A DNA stretch of 60,000 nucleotides from Owenia fusiformis. Its lineage: Eukaryota; Annelida; Polychaeta; Sabellida; Oweniidae. The stretch covers positions 18,465,564 to 18,525,563 of the forward strand of contig CAIIXF020000007.1 in assembly GCA_903813345.2 (NCBI GenBank), given 5' to 3'. Below are positions 12,301 to 23,319 of the stretch, piece after piece. Under the pieces are notes generated by a model. That model had not been told where the DNA came from and made no database searches. It worked only from the letters and a program-made list of their open reading frames with translations. The position numbers were made by a program, and so were the translations under genes. The stretch's first letter is position 1, and each line of letters begins with the position of its first letter.

Positions 12301-14496
12301 ACGTCCAGGAGGAAGAACCCTGAAACCAAGAATTCCTAAAACATAACACTTTGTAGAAATTATCTGACATAAAAAGAAAAGTGAATCACATTTCATTCTC
12401 TTTTCCTATTAAAGTATAATGCCAATTTTTAAAACAGTTATCAATATCTAAACCCATCATGATAAACCATGATATCTCATTTCTTCTCAGCCCTGAGATG
12501 TTTTATGTTTCAGGTGAAACAGAAAGATACTATGAGTATCAGAATGATATAAAACTGTACACATTTTTTGTTGCTGTATATATAAATATTTTTGATGAAT
12601 TGAATTGAGCAACTAGGTGCTGCACCCTGGCGATAATCTGAAAATTACATGGCACCCTGTTCAAAATCTGTTTGCACGCTTCAAAAAGGTGAAATATTGA
12701 GAAAACAACAGGTAAATTGGGATTTTGTATCCTGCTGAAAAAACCTTGCTCAATGGTGTTATGCTTTGTGAGTGTTTGTGCACTTAAATGAGCGTGTAAT
12801 GAGCAGTGTTTTGTTCTTTTTAGTGATACCTTGAGAGATACCTCATTAAAACATTACGCAATTCACTTGCACAGCAGGCATACAAAAATACAGTAAGAGA
12901 CTGAGCTACCTTTCATTATTGACCATGAGCAATTGTTTCCACTGTTCGTGAGAGGCATACTGTATGGCAGCATATGGCACTATACGAGCAACAGTAGCAG
13001 TGTTTCCACGCCATAACTTTAGAAGACCTTCATTCTTGATTGTGCGGAATTGGAACCGGAATGCTGCATGCAACGAGTATGGCTTGTTGTTCACTGAAAT
13101 ATAAAAAATCATATCAAACCTTGTTTATTTCAAATCATTTTATCTAACTAAATATCAGTTCTATCAGTTCATATCATGTGATCAGAATGATTTATTTTCA
13201 TTGCACAATTTTGAAACAAATTCACCCATATCATAATTTAGACCAGTTTTTGAAGCCAATATTGTGTAATACATTTTTCCTTATATACTAATGATATCCT
13301 AATCCTTGCAACTAATCATTGATTGCATTCATTAAAAGACAAGACACAAAGTGATAAGTATTGCACTTGATGAGTAAAACTCCCAGTAGAATTACACTAG
13401 ATACACCAATTCGTCACCTTGAGACAAGAATTAATATTTAGCTCTAGACTTTGACACCATCTTAAAGCTATACAAATTCAAAATAAATCTGATGGCCATT
13501 TTTTCGTGGAATTTCGATGACAAGATTTATCAAAAATTTCAAAATGACCACTGTGTAATTTACCAAGCATGCAAAAACCTTATCAGAAGTTGGTATTTGT
13601 CTGCCTTTGCATCTGTAAAAATCATAAGTTGAACGGATGTGTGGTTTTGTGGAAATTTGATGACACAATTTATCAAAAATACAAAATTACCTCCATGTTA
13701 CTTAACCCATCATGCCTTAAAACTAATCAGATGTTGTTATTCATCGATATAGAAAGATTGTTACCTTGAATTTAATCTTAGATTTGATAGAAAGCTTAAA
13801 ATATGTAACGGTTACCTTGAAAATTAATTTTGGTCCTATCCAAGGGTGCTATAGTTGTCTTGGCCACTGCTCCAGCTACAGATCCTGCCAGTAGAGATGT
13901 GAACACTTTCCAATGGCGAGGGACCTACATGAAGAAAATGTAGCTTCAATTTACTACTTGATTCAAATGACGACAAGAAACAAAATGTGAGCAATGAATA
14001 TACCCACATAATATATTGAATCCACTCTAAAATACCTTTTCTTTGAGTATTTATAAAAGCTCTACTTTGGAGATACCTCAAATAATTATTTGTTTTGATC
14101 AAGTATCATTCATTGAAAATCAAATTATCTTTCAGAAAGTATATCATTCAAACACAATACTTTTCGTATTCTGATGAATAGACACAGGGAAAATCTTTGT
14201 ATACAGAACTACTGCTTTAATACACTAATGGTCCTTTGCATTATATCCTTGCACAATACATATACATCATATTACATATAATGTTATACACATACCTTTT
14301 CATTAATTTTATGTTCATCTTCATGGTGATTTTTATCATGCTTGTTGGAGAGAGTAATTCTTTCCTTTGTTATTGTAGCTTCACCTGTTGATCTGGTGTC
14401 GATTGTACCCCTTGCATCAACTGTCCCTCTTGCAGCCATAGGAGGGATAATAATGTCATGTTTCTTTAGAAGTGACTCCTGTATATTAAGCCCCAT
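9335..14496 (-). CDS. SLC25A42: SLC25A42-like mitochondrial CoA/ADP carrier, complete, 7 coding exons
   Basis: Coding exons in transcript order: 14496-14296, 13924-13816, 13093-12910, 12319-12203, 11603-11452, 9955-9833, 9540-9335. All junctions are GT-AG; the joined length is 1,092 nt, or 363 residues plus stop. Three carrier repeats are visible, each with the PX[DE]XX[KR] signature: PLDRTK (about residues 94-99), PLDMVR (189-194) and PLDIAR (284-289). The C-terminal block with [10 protein letters not shown] and [10 protein letters not shown] closely resembles vertebrate SLC25A42. That family exchanges coenzyme A and dephospho-CoA for adenine nucleotides across the inner mitochondrial membrane. 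The first 67 residues are hydrophilic and poorly conserved, longer than in vertebrates, and rich in Thr, Arg and His. The start is the first ATG of exon 1. A 3' splice site at 14547-14548 just upstream implies a further 5'UTR exon that I could not locate. Family assignment is strong; substrate is inferred from the family. Confidence 0.93.
10475..10905. mobile_element. Fold-back MITE in SLC25A42 intron 5
   Basis: Two inverted arms of about 205 bp meet at CCAGCTGTTAGAAGGCC / TTCTTACAGCTGG near 10685. Outer ends pair GCTAACTTCGACCGTTAATT with AATTAACGGTCGAAGTTAG. It has no ORF and lies in the 1.5-kb intron between coding exons 5 and 6. Confidence 0.9.
13500..13745. repeat. Tandem duplication (about 142-bp offset) in SLC25A42 intron 2
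   Basis: GATGACAAGATTTATCAAAAAT and GATGACACAATTTATCAAAAAT start two diverged copies that continue through GCATGCAAAAACCTTATCAG and TCATGCCTTAAAACTAATCAG. Each copy is about 100-130 bp. Confidence 0.7.
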
Positions 14497-14546
14497 GTCA
14501 CGATGATCTCAACCTGAGACAATTACATCTTCAAACCAATGTTAAT
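14497..14546 (-). other. 5'UTR part of SLC25A42 exon 1, preceded by a splice acceptor
   Basis: On the minus strand, a pyrimidine-containing stretch ending TTTCAG stops at 14547, followed by about 50 nt of leader before the ATG at 14496. This suggests the exon begins at 14546 and that a non-coding first exon lies farther right. No convincing partner donor or promoter was found, so the transcription start of this gene is unknown. Confidence 0.5.
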
Positions 14547-14999
14547 CTGAAACATAAAAATATTACCAAAATGGATTACCTTTTTTATAAGTGATAAATT
14601 ATCTAATCTGACAAAATAATGTCCAACACAGTTAAAATGTTATGATATTAATTGTCATTTCTATGATTTTGTGGGAATATTGTGATAGAATAAAGTTCTA
14701 TTAATGAAAGGACATAAAAAGTCAAGTTGTTTTTAGTTGATAATATTTTTGTATACTCTTTTATAGAATTAAAAGCTAACCATTAAACTCATAACATACA
14801 TTAAAGTTTTAAAAATATGGCATTGTCTGTCCTCGTCACTACCTGGGATTGAATGTATAATTTTATCAGATATTGGAAACTTTTGATGTATGATGAATGA
14901 TGATTATTTTGTGTATAGAACTTTAGAACATAAATATTTATGGTCTGAAATCCAGTACAATTTCATCATTAAAGTATTTGTCAAGAGGGTTCAATGTAC

Positions 15000-15275
15000 G
15001 GTACAGATATTTTCTTATACAGTGAAACCTGCCAAAAGGCAAAAGTGCTCTACGAAATACAGTTTAGAAGCGATTTGTGTGATGCTATATTGTGTCAGTA
15101 GCACAAGTCACAGATAGTATCCAAAGCTCCACTGATTTGAAAGTCGCGAGCAAGTTCCCGCTGAAATTGTGAGCATAATCCTGTTTATTTGTATCACCCA
15201 TATTCATGTATTATTGTATTATTGTATGTTTATATATGTCTTAATTATGGAAATAAAATAACCTTAAAAAAAAAA
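15000..15275 (+). repeat. Possible 3' end of an old poly-A retroelement
   Basis: An AT-rich segment ends GGAAATAAAATAACC followed by a run of eleven A at 15267-15277, with an AATAAA 15 nt upstream of the run. It resembles the 3' end of a retroposed transcript. No coding remnant or target duplication was recognised. Confidence 0.35.
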
Positions 15276-15488
15276 ATTGTATCACTTTGGAAAATGGACC
15301 AAAAGGATGAAAATACTACCGTCCTTTGATAATCCAGCAATACTTTGAAACCAGATATATTTGACAAACAATGACATTAAAAATTATTCTTTCACTGAAG
15401 AAAAGGGCATCAGCATACACGTTTGCATAATTTACTGTTCATATATTAATTTTATCATTAAAATAAAGGCAATAAATACTCCATAATA

Positions 15489-15886
15489 CAAGGGTGTTCA
15501 AAAAGAAACACAACCCAAAGAAATCGCTATATCTTGGAAAATACTTATCCAATTGTTCATATTTTTAGGAAAGAAAGAAGAGACTGTGTATATATAGCTC
15601 CTGTTGTTAGTTAGTTGTAAAACATGATGTCTTATACACCTGCTCAAATGGCAGTTGTACAAGGAAAATATGAAAAAAGCAATTGAAAAATCACATATCT
15701 TGGAAAATACTAATTCAATTATGTTCATATTTTCAGGAAAAGAAAGAAGAGACTGTGTATAGCTCCTGTTGTTAGTAAGACACGGTCTCTTCTTTCTTTC
15801 CTGAAAAATGAACATAATTGAACAAGTATTTTTCAAGATATAATGATTTCTTTGGGTTGTATTTTTTTGAACACCCTGTACATAAT
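15489..15886. mobile_element. MITE with AGGGTGTTCAAAAA terminal inverted repeats
   Basis: The left end AGGGTGTTCAAAAAGAAA pairs with TTTTTTTGAACACCCT on the right. The roughly 110-bp inverted arms contain GAAAGAAAGAAGAGAC. A third, direct copy of part of the arm lies inside (about 15700-15775). The 141-codon minus-strand ORF that covers it is an artefact of the repeat. Confidence 0.85.
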
Positions 15887-16136
15887 TGATCAATATGGTC
15901 TGTATTGATAAGTAACTGTACAATTATGTCTGCCATGGGGGTCGTAATACTTCATTAAAGGTGTTTCAGTGGCCCCGCTGAAAACACAAGAAGGCCCCGC
16001 TGAAAACACGAGGAGGTCCCACTTCGATAGTGAGGAAAGCTTCATTAAAATTCCATGAAGATATTGAACTTCTTTTATGAATGTACACATATGTGCCAAT
16101 GAGGTATTAATAACAAACATCACAAATATATCTTTT

Positions 16137-16560
16137 GCAACTTCGTCTGTCTGTCCGTTCGTGAGTTCGTCCGACCTTCTGTTCATTCGTGGGTATTTTT
16201 TGCATTTGTCCGACTGTCCGTGCATGGGTACGTTCGTCCAACCATTCATTCGTTCGCTCGTGCATTTATTCGTGAGTGTGTTCTTTTTTGCATGCGTCCG
16301 TGCAAGGGTTCATTCGTATTTTGTCCGTAAATGATTTGCGTTCTTTCCTGTGTTTGTTCGTGCTCACGTTAATTCGTGCTTTCATTTGGGCGTTCATTCG
16401 TGCATTCGTGTCTGCGTTCATTCGTGTGTAGGTTCGTCCGTTTGTAATTTCTTTTCTCCCATCTTTCGTTCTTACGTTCGTTCATCTACCCATTTGTTCA
16501 TTCATTGTTTTTTGGCTGTCTTTCCGTGCATCTGTCCATTTTTTCCTTGTTTGTTTGTGT
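16137..16560. repeat. Degenerate TTCGTx/CGTTCA-rich low-complexity tract
   Basis: About 420 bases built from irregular repetitions of TTCGTG, TTCGTC, CGTTCATTCGT and CTGTCCGT. This is decayed simple-sequence DNA. Ser/Val/Cys-rich ORFs through it are by-products. Confidence 0.8.
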
Positions 16561-17121
16561 AAAACATTTTTAGTCACTCATTTTAGATGTTCCCAGGTTG
16601 ACAGGCCTGCCTCTGGAGAGTCGTAGTGTAACATGCCAGATACTGCACATAAAAGGAGTGCGCTAAATTCAATGCAAGGGAATAGAACCCAAAACCAATG
16701 TTTGATACTCTACCTATTGATTCAATAAGGGCATAGGCGTAGCATCCGGCGTACCAGATACACTCCAACTTGTTTTTTGCTTCACTCAACTGGTATTCCC
16801 ATTGAGGCAATTACAACTCATAAAAATAGCGCTACGCCCATGAAAGCTAGGATATAGATGGGGTTGTAGACTTGCTATCAGGCCACTTCTATGGCCACTG
16901 AGTGTGGCCATAGAATATAAATAAGACACTCTTTGTTGTTTTGAGTTTGCCTTTGAATTGCCTGGCCGGGTTATTTTCATTGATGTAAACATGATAGACT
17001 CACCTTCATTGATCTTTTCACGCAGTCCTAGTTCGTAAATCGAAATTTGAAGTCTGGCTAGAATTTTACAATAGCTCAGGGTGTTCCAGAATCCAGATGG
17101 AATTACTTCTAGCCTAGCCAT

Positions 17122-18061
17122 GCACGTAGCGCTATATTTCTAAGTAGTACGCCACCGCGGGAACAAGAGTTGGGCAAAGGCGGCAAAAAACGAGCGTTTA
17201 GGGGGTCTGGGAGGTTTTCACCCAGGAAAATTTAAAATTTGGTTGTATTTGGAGCGAATTTGCAACCATCTGGCATGCCTGTGCGTACCCAGTGTACCAG
17301 GTGCTATGCCTGTGCTAGCCAAGTGGCTAGAGACTCAAGTAAATCAGGGTCATTACAATTTACAGATTTTGACCTCAATACTGCCTGTTCTGGAGGAATC
17401 CTGTAGTTTCCATTTATTCCAAGTTTTGCAGGCATTTTTTATGTGGCAGTGCTATTTTTTTAGGTTTGATTGACTCACAAAAAGTGTACAAAGATCACTG
17501 GGAGTGCAATTCAGGCAAAGGCCAAGGTCGATGTAAATTTTTTCAGCTTCACTTCAACGAAAGCCTGTACAGTTTCGGCTTAGACTTCCATATTTCACTG
17601 GGCATGTACTTAGTAAGATACTCCTTGAATTTAAAACCCAAAATAATCATGCAAATACAACAGAAGATACGCAATAAACTGAATTTCCTACCTTTCGTCG
17701 TTTGTCTTGTAAACTGTCAGTCTGTTTGCATATCTGCGTAACAGTTCGTTCGGTGCGCTTTTGTCCACATCCTGAATTCAATTATTCCCGGGAATCCCAC
17801 GTTAGCTTTGAAGTGACGTCTTTCGATTGCAGTGTGGTCCCGGGAGTGTGGTATCAAGATTTCAAATCATTATTAAAATGTGTTGAAGTTTTTGACACAC
17901 GTATTTCTTCAAGCTATTTCATTTTTAAATGACAATGTTTAGTAAACAAGGACGTCTATGGCTCTAAATGTGCCGCCTATATTAATTATCTGCAAGAGAG
18001 AAGGCAAGGCACAATTAACACTGAACGAACTGCCCTTGTTTAATACCCGGGGTTAAATAGT
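17122..18061. other. Intergenic sequence without a recognisable gene
   Basis: Short ORFs of 75-111 codons overlap in several frames on both strands, with no domain, codon pattern or splice structure that I recognise. Nothing else is supported here. Confidence 0.5.
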
Positions 18062-18420
18062 TTGAGCAGGCCCGTAGCCAGGGGGGGGGGGGGTGTTCGA
18101 TTGGTTCGAACCCCCCCCCCCCCCCGGCCAAAAATTCTTTCAAAATCATGCAGTTTTTTAGCCATTTTTGGACCAAAATTGTCAAAAGTGAACCCCCCTA
18201 ATGTGTTTTGTTTTGACACACAGTTAACCCCTATCAAGGAATAAGTGATTCCTTTTTGATGAAGTGGAAAACAATATTTCCCATGTTATTTTCCCATAGG
18301 GAAAACTCATGCTAGCCATTGCTTTCAGCTAATTTTGGTCACCCATAATGTATATCTTTTAACCCCCCGAATGAATCACTTATTCCTTTAAGGGGTTTAA
18401 CTGTGTGTTAGAACACAATA
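18062..18420. mobile_element. Poly-G/poly-C repeat (GTAGCCAGGGG family) abutting a 215-bp fold-back
   Basis: CCCGTAGCCAGGGGG begins a repeat with long G and C runs and AAAAATTCTTTCAAAATCATG, also present at 165-345. It runs into inverted arms GACACACAGTTAACCCC (about 18205-18250) and GGGGTTTAACTGTGTG (about 18365-18415). The loop carries a segment (AACATGGGAA / TTTTCCCTATGGGAAAA on the reverse strand) that also occurs at about 6750-6835 in the opposite orientation. Confidence 0.75.
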
Positions 18421-19722
18421 TATTGATGCAAGAAAAATTAAAAAAGCAGGGATAGAAGGGGTTCAAAATCAGGAAAACATATTAGAAAAAACATGTGGGT
18501 GGGTTGTTTGCATCTTCCCTGTCTCGATTCGAAATTATTTTATCATCACTAGGAGTGCTCTTCCTGGAGGTAATGCATTGGTCTAACCTGGGAATACTAA
18601 GATTGTAATAAGCACTCTTTTGTTTTTACTGGCGTTAAAATGTGCACAGGAATCCAGACTCAGAATCTTAATTGGCCGCGAATGGGACGGAATAATCCCC
18701 GGGAACTTTTACACCCGGGGATTACACACCATCTGACCGATGGCACAGATGTCCCGACGAGGTAAGATGATCCCCCTCCCTCCAACCAGAAATTGAAATC
18801 ATGCAATTTTTCACTATTCGCAATTCACAATTTCTCATCTCAGTACTTATTGCAAAAGCCGTCAAACGTCCCCTTTCCCTAGCTTAAGCTCCCCCACCCC
18901 TTGGTCAGAAACATATAAAATATATGTCTCTGCCTTAAGTTGGCTAAGCCAAGAACCCCATATCCAAAACCGAGCTGCGTCAAACAACTAATTTATCCTA
19001 TCATGTGCATTTGGGTGTTGTACCTTTAAAAATTCTGATTCTTTGCTAAAGCCTTTCTACAAGTTACGTTTTGGAAACTTTATATAAGTGAGAATGGCAT
19101 CATTGGCCCGGCACCCTGCCGGGTGGGCCCAGAAATTTTTTTAAGGACTCCAAAAAAATTTAGTTGGGCCTCAAAAATAGGCCTTTTAGGGCAAACTTGA
19201 CCTTTTGGGCCAAATTATCAAAAATGAGCCTCAAAGGACTGGTATCGATATGGTGAACCTTTTTAACACACGTTTCTCTTAAACCAGTCATCAAAAAATT
19301 CTTAAAATTTTACACATCGCCAATTCAATGGTCATCTTTTGAATATAATTTGAAAAATATATATATGCTTTTCTCTATATTGTTTTTAGAAAACACGTCG
19401 GACACTTCTTTTGTTCTTGGTATCATATGTTTGAAATGAAATGAAACATCTATATCCGAACATCATTTGAACAAAACGACATACTAGTAAACACAACGTG
19501 TTTAGGTCTCTCAATTTTGTAATTGCACAAAGGAAAGTTTGGTTGATTTGAAAAAAGTATCTTGTTAATGAAATAAAGGTTTATCTTAATTTTTTCTATT
19601 TTGGGGGGTTTTGTTTTGATTTTTTGAATACTTTTTAAATCAACCAAAATTTCCTTTGTATAACTAGGTCTAAGAAAATGTTGTTTATATGCTGTTTTGT
19701 TCCAACAAGGTTCGGAAAGACA

Positions 19723-20944
19723 TTAGGTGGAATTACACCTACGATGTAAAAGCGCTTTTTAAAATCCTATCGGGTTTCGACCCGCCTTTAGAGTCAGGTG
19801 TAATCACGATCGCGGATTTAGAAAAGCGCTTTTGTAATCCTCCCAGACCCCTAGTCATTAAAAACCGCTTTCACACCCAAAGGCGGTTTAACGTGTAGGT
19901 GTAATACCGATTGGTTTTCAAGGCGCTTTAACTCGATTTTACACTGAACGAAAACTATATTTGCGCATGAGCATCAAGCATGTTATTGATTTCCGGTGTG
20001 GAGGAAACTTCAAAAAACAAAATTCAAATATTGTGCAAAACTCAATCAAATCACCAAAGTGTCGAAAATCATCATTATTCCACGTTCTACAAAAAACAAC
20101 GCAATTTGTAAATAGAATAACCGTAAATTAAATAAATAATATAATACTATTGACGACGGATATTGATGATTCAGCATCCCGAACAGAAGAAAGTAGCTAA
20201 TATTTTGAGCACCATAGTATTATGATAATAGCTCTTCTCGATCACTTTGACGCTCACTGGGCCAAAAATCTAAAGTCTTATATTTATACGCCCATGGGCG
20301 TATAAAAAATGATAAAATAACGGACGAAATTACCCCTTCTTTCAGTTATACGCCCAGGGCTTATATACGAGAAATTCCGGTACTATAATTGTAGATTGGG
20401 GAAGGCGAGGGGAGGGGATGATTGAATAGTTGAAATTACCTCTCTACAATGAAGTCAAAAAAATGACGAGATCTTTGTCTTGTCCACATCGTTCGTTCCT
20501 GTCCCATCAAGGATGCCAAACAGCCCCAACAAAAGTACCATCTTCATTTTACTGGATCTCTCTTGGATCTCTCCTAACGACCGAGCTTCTCTCTTTGCGC
20601 GCTTGTGCATTGTTTTCCATGCTTTCTTTAGCACATATTTGTTAACGCCAGCGGTAGATTGAATACGATTTAAGAAAAAAAGGAACATACAGTATCGGAT
20701 CATTTTGAATCTCCAGAGATGGCGCTACGGTTGAAAGTGTATATCTAAATAGCAGATTTTTGATGGCAAATTGTTGTCTTAAATCAGTCTAAAAGCGCTT
20801 TAGAAAAATCAAGTGTAATCACGAAAAGTTGTCTTCAAGGCGCTTTTAAAATTCTGGTGTAATCAGGATTGCGGTTTTCTAGCCTACGTTACCCAAAACG
20901 CCTTGAAAACGCCTTTAGCCATGAAATAGGTGTAATTCCACTAA
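19723..20944. mobile_element. 1.2-kb TIR DNA transposon derivative
   Basis: Ends TTAGGTGGAATTACACCTA and TAGGTGTAATTCCACTAA are inverted, one base apart. Subterminal AAAGCGCTTT and AAGGCGCTTT motifs recur on both sides (about 19750, 19825, 19920, 20790, 20855), as do GTGTAATCACGATCGCGG and its relative. The interior has an 82-codon minus-strand ORF (20703-20458) that I cannot assign. No transposase is recognised. The superfamily is undecided; the ends would fit a TA or TTA target. Confidence 0.8.
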
Positions 20945-21959
20945 TTGAATTTCATTCTCAAAAATTGGTAGAAAAGAATAACAGTTTATAATATATATAA
21001 ATACTTTTCGCATTAAATTGTTGTCAATCAGTCAACGTTACATAAAGGACCGACCGGTGTCCCACCATTACTGCTTATACAAAGTCTGGAAAGCTGTATA
21101 CTAAAGTCAAACAATTATTCGCTTGGGTCGCCGTAAGTCCTCAACAGCCTGTAAGCCTACTCAGTCCACGGTGGTACTTGTACCAAACATATCCAACCCC
21201 TAAGTAGGCTTGGCCTAGACTTGTAGGCCTTAGTAGACTTAGTAGGCTAGACCTATTGTACTTTTATTTATTGCTCCATCTGTTTTCAAATTTAGGCCTA
21301 CCTGATGATTGATCTCCTCGTTTTTATTATCCTCCAAACTTTTAATAATGTTAGATATTTTTTTATAGACCGGTCAGAAAAAATAAACTAAAATTTCTAA
21401 TTTCTAATTTTAACATTTTTCATTTCCCAGGAAAAAGCGTAAAAGAGCGTATTCTTTGACAATAAAGGTTTTCTGAACTACATTTTCAGCGTGACATTTT
21501 AGAACAATTGCTCTTGCATACAATTAAACCTTTTTAACTCTTATAGTTAAGTCAACATACAGTTTACGTTTTGTGAAACGCCCACTGATGAAATATTCCT
21601 TCTTCGACCTAGATTTTATGAATGCCTCTACAATAACTCAGATGCGAGTAGGTAGTTACCAATTTCACCGCCAGGGTCACTAGCATGGCTAGTATAGTAG
21701 AAAGTTCCCCTTAACTTAAATATTATCAGTTTTAGGCTAGTGGTTAAGTTTTCATATCATACCCTTATCACTTTGACTGAATTTGAATATTTAATAAAGT
21801 AAATCAAGATTATTTATATACTGAGCTCGCATCTAGTCCATTAAGGATACAAATGCCAGTTTGAAGTAACTTGACAGTTAAAGCACGAGTCATCATATGG
21901 ATTAGACAGAATGGATATGAGATACAAATGCGGGGCTATGCCAAGCTAAATAACTTTTG

Positions 21960-22127
21960 AATTTCCCGCTGTTGTAAGTCTCGCGAGAGGTGGGAGTAAT
22001 TCTCGTCGAATGTCAATATGGCGGACGTAAAAGTTTGCCGGAAGAAGAAACTTTATTACATTTAAACTGTTTCTACAGTAGCTAGCTACACTTGTCTCCA
22101 TTATATATATTCTCCATAAACAAAAGG
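21960..22127 (+). promoter_or_regulatory. Putative DNAJC13 promoter and non-coding first exon
   Basis: A perfect TCTCGCGAGA palindrome lies at 21979-21988 and CAATATGGCGGAC at 22014-22026. The first is a known core-promoter motif of housekeeping genes in animals (bound by BANP in vertebrates); the second resembles a YY1 site, often just downstream of start sites. A strong donor, AAAAGG/GTAAGT, follows at 22127/22128. That would give a 5'UTR exon joined to the acceptor at 25639, the exon with the DNAJC13 ATG. The ATG in the ATGGCGG motif opens a 15-codon upstream ORF (22018-22065). Motifs are seen; linkage to DNAJC13 is inference. Confidence 0.55.
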
Positions 22128-22434
22128 GTAAGTAAATATATCACAAGCGTTATTTAAGTACAACATGTAGGCCTAAAGATGAATGCAGAAATACAAATTT
22201 TCACACATGCATTTTTTTCAGTTTTTATTTTCCAATTATTGAGAAATGAGGTGATCATAGACATAACCAGGCTTCATCTTTCGTTCAAACTATCTGTCAG
22301 AAAATTGAGAAGGTTAATTGAGAATTAGTCCCATAAGTAGTGAGCCTAGAGTCTAAACTGTATTTATTCGAAGAGAATAAACTGCAAAAGACACTGTTCT
22401 TTTGAGTTGGCCAATTTAGTGCTGATACGAAATA

Positions 22435-22701
22435 ATAAAGGGTGAGTATTCAAACTAAACAGAGTACTCCTACCAAAATGGGTTTAAGAAATATAGACCG
22501 CAGAACAGGGTATTGTAGATTACACCCCGCAGGGCTAGGCAAGTTTTCTGTACTCCGAACGACCGAAGGGAGTTAGGTGTTCGAAAGCTTTTGTGCCTAG
22601 CCCTGGGGGGTGTATTAGATGATATTGCACCTGCTCTGAGGTTTATATTACAATACAAACATGAAAACTCACCAAATTGTTTCAAATACTCATTATGGTC
22701 C
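22435..22701. mobile_element. Fold-back repeat with CTAGCCCTG arms
   Basis: TTACACCCCGCAGGGCTAGGC pairs with GCCTAGCCCTGGGGGGTGTA. Outer parts pair with more mismatches (ACCGCAGAACAGGGT against ACCTCAGAGCAGGT). The total is about 265 bp centred near 22565. It lies in the putative first intron of DNAJC13. Confidence 0.7.
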
Positions 22702-22709
22702 GCCATTAC

Positions 22710-23311
22710 TAGTGGTGGGACTCGCCACCAAAATCTCTACTCGAGTAGAATGATGAATTTGATGATCAAGTAGATGATTTTGGCGATTATTTTTTTAAAA
22801 ATTTGAGAAAATTAGAACCTGGAAAATCAAGGCATTTGTCACTACTTACATTGACTTTTGGTTGAATGACCACTCAATGATGTAGTTCTGAACGGATTGA
22901 GTTCCGTTTTGGATGTTTTAGATGCACATTTACCATATATTAGCAATGGTATAAGCCTTTTATGGATTTTACGACTTTTAAATTCCCACTTCCATCAAAA
23001 TACATATGCGCATGCGATATACCGGATATAAACAAACATAAAAAGCAATGAATACGATTCTCATACTATTTCTCATCAGCTGACAATTAAATCAACAAAA
23101 CGATCTGCAGAATATAGTCAGAAGTATGTAATTTATTAGAAAAATGTAAAGGCAGCTACAATCCTTGCTTAAATCGTGAGTATGGAGGGTAAATCGCGAT
23201 TTTTCTCAGCAATTTTCAGAATCACGATTTTCAAATTTTCAATCGATTGATCATTTTTTCTAGGCTCATTCGAGTTCTAGTCGATTACCCGAGTCACTCA
23301 TTACACCACTA
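22710..23311. mobile_element. hAT-like MITE with 8-bp target duplication
   Basis: GCCATTAC at 22702-22709 and 23312-23319 flank an element beginning TAGTGGTGGGACTCG and ending CACTCATTACACCACTA. An 8-bp target duplication with TAGTGGTG-type ends is typical of the hAT superfamily. The interior (602 bp) has AATCGATTGATCA-like and CGAGTAG motifs but no transposase. Confidence 0.85.
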
Positions 23312-23319
23312 GCCATTAC

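Noticed and set aside
15498-15923. 141-codon minus-strand ORF
   Set aside because: It covers a MITE and contains the same peptide twice because of an internal repeat; no domain is visible.
16077-16562. Ser/Val/Cys-rich ORFs as a secreted or membrane protein
   Set aside because: The DNA is degenerate TTCGT-type simple sequence; the apparent hydrophobicity comes from the repeat.
20458-20703. 82-codon minus-strand ORF as a transposase fragment
   Set aside because: It lies inside a TIR element, but I recognise no catalytic or DNA-binding motif, so only the element is annotated.
14547-22000. Shared bidirectional promoter giving the first exon of SLC25A42 at about 21.9 kb
   Set aside because: The motifs at 21.98 kb would fit, but I could not identify a convincing minus-strand donor and exon, so the link is only mentioned as a possibility.
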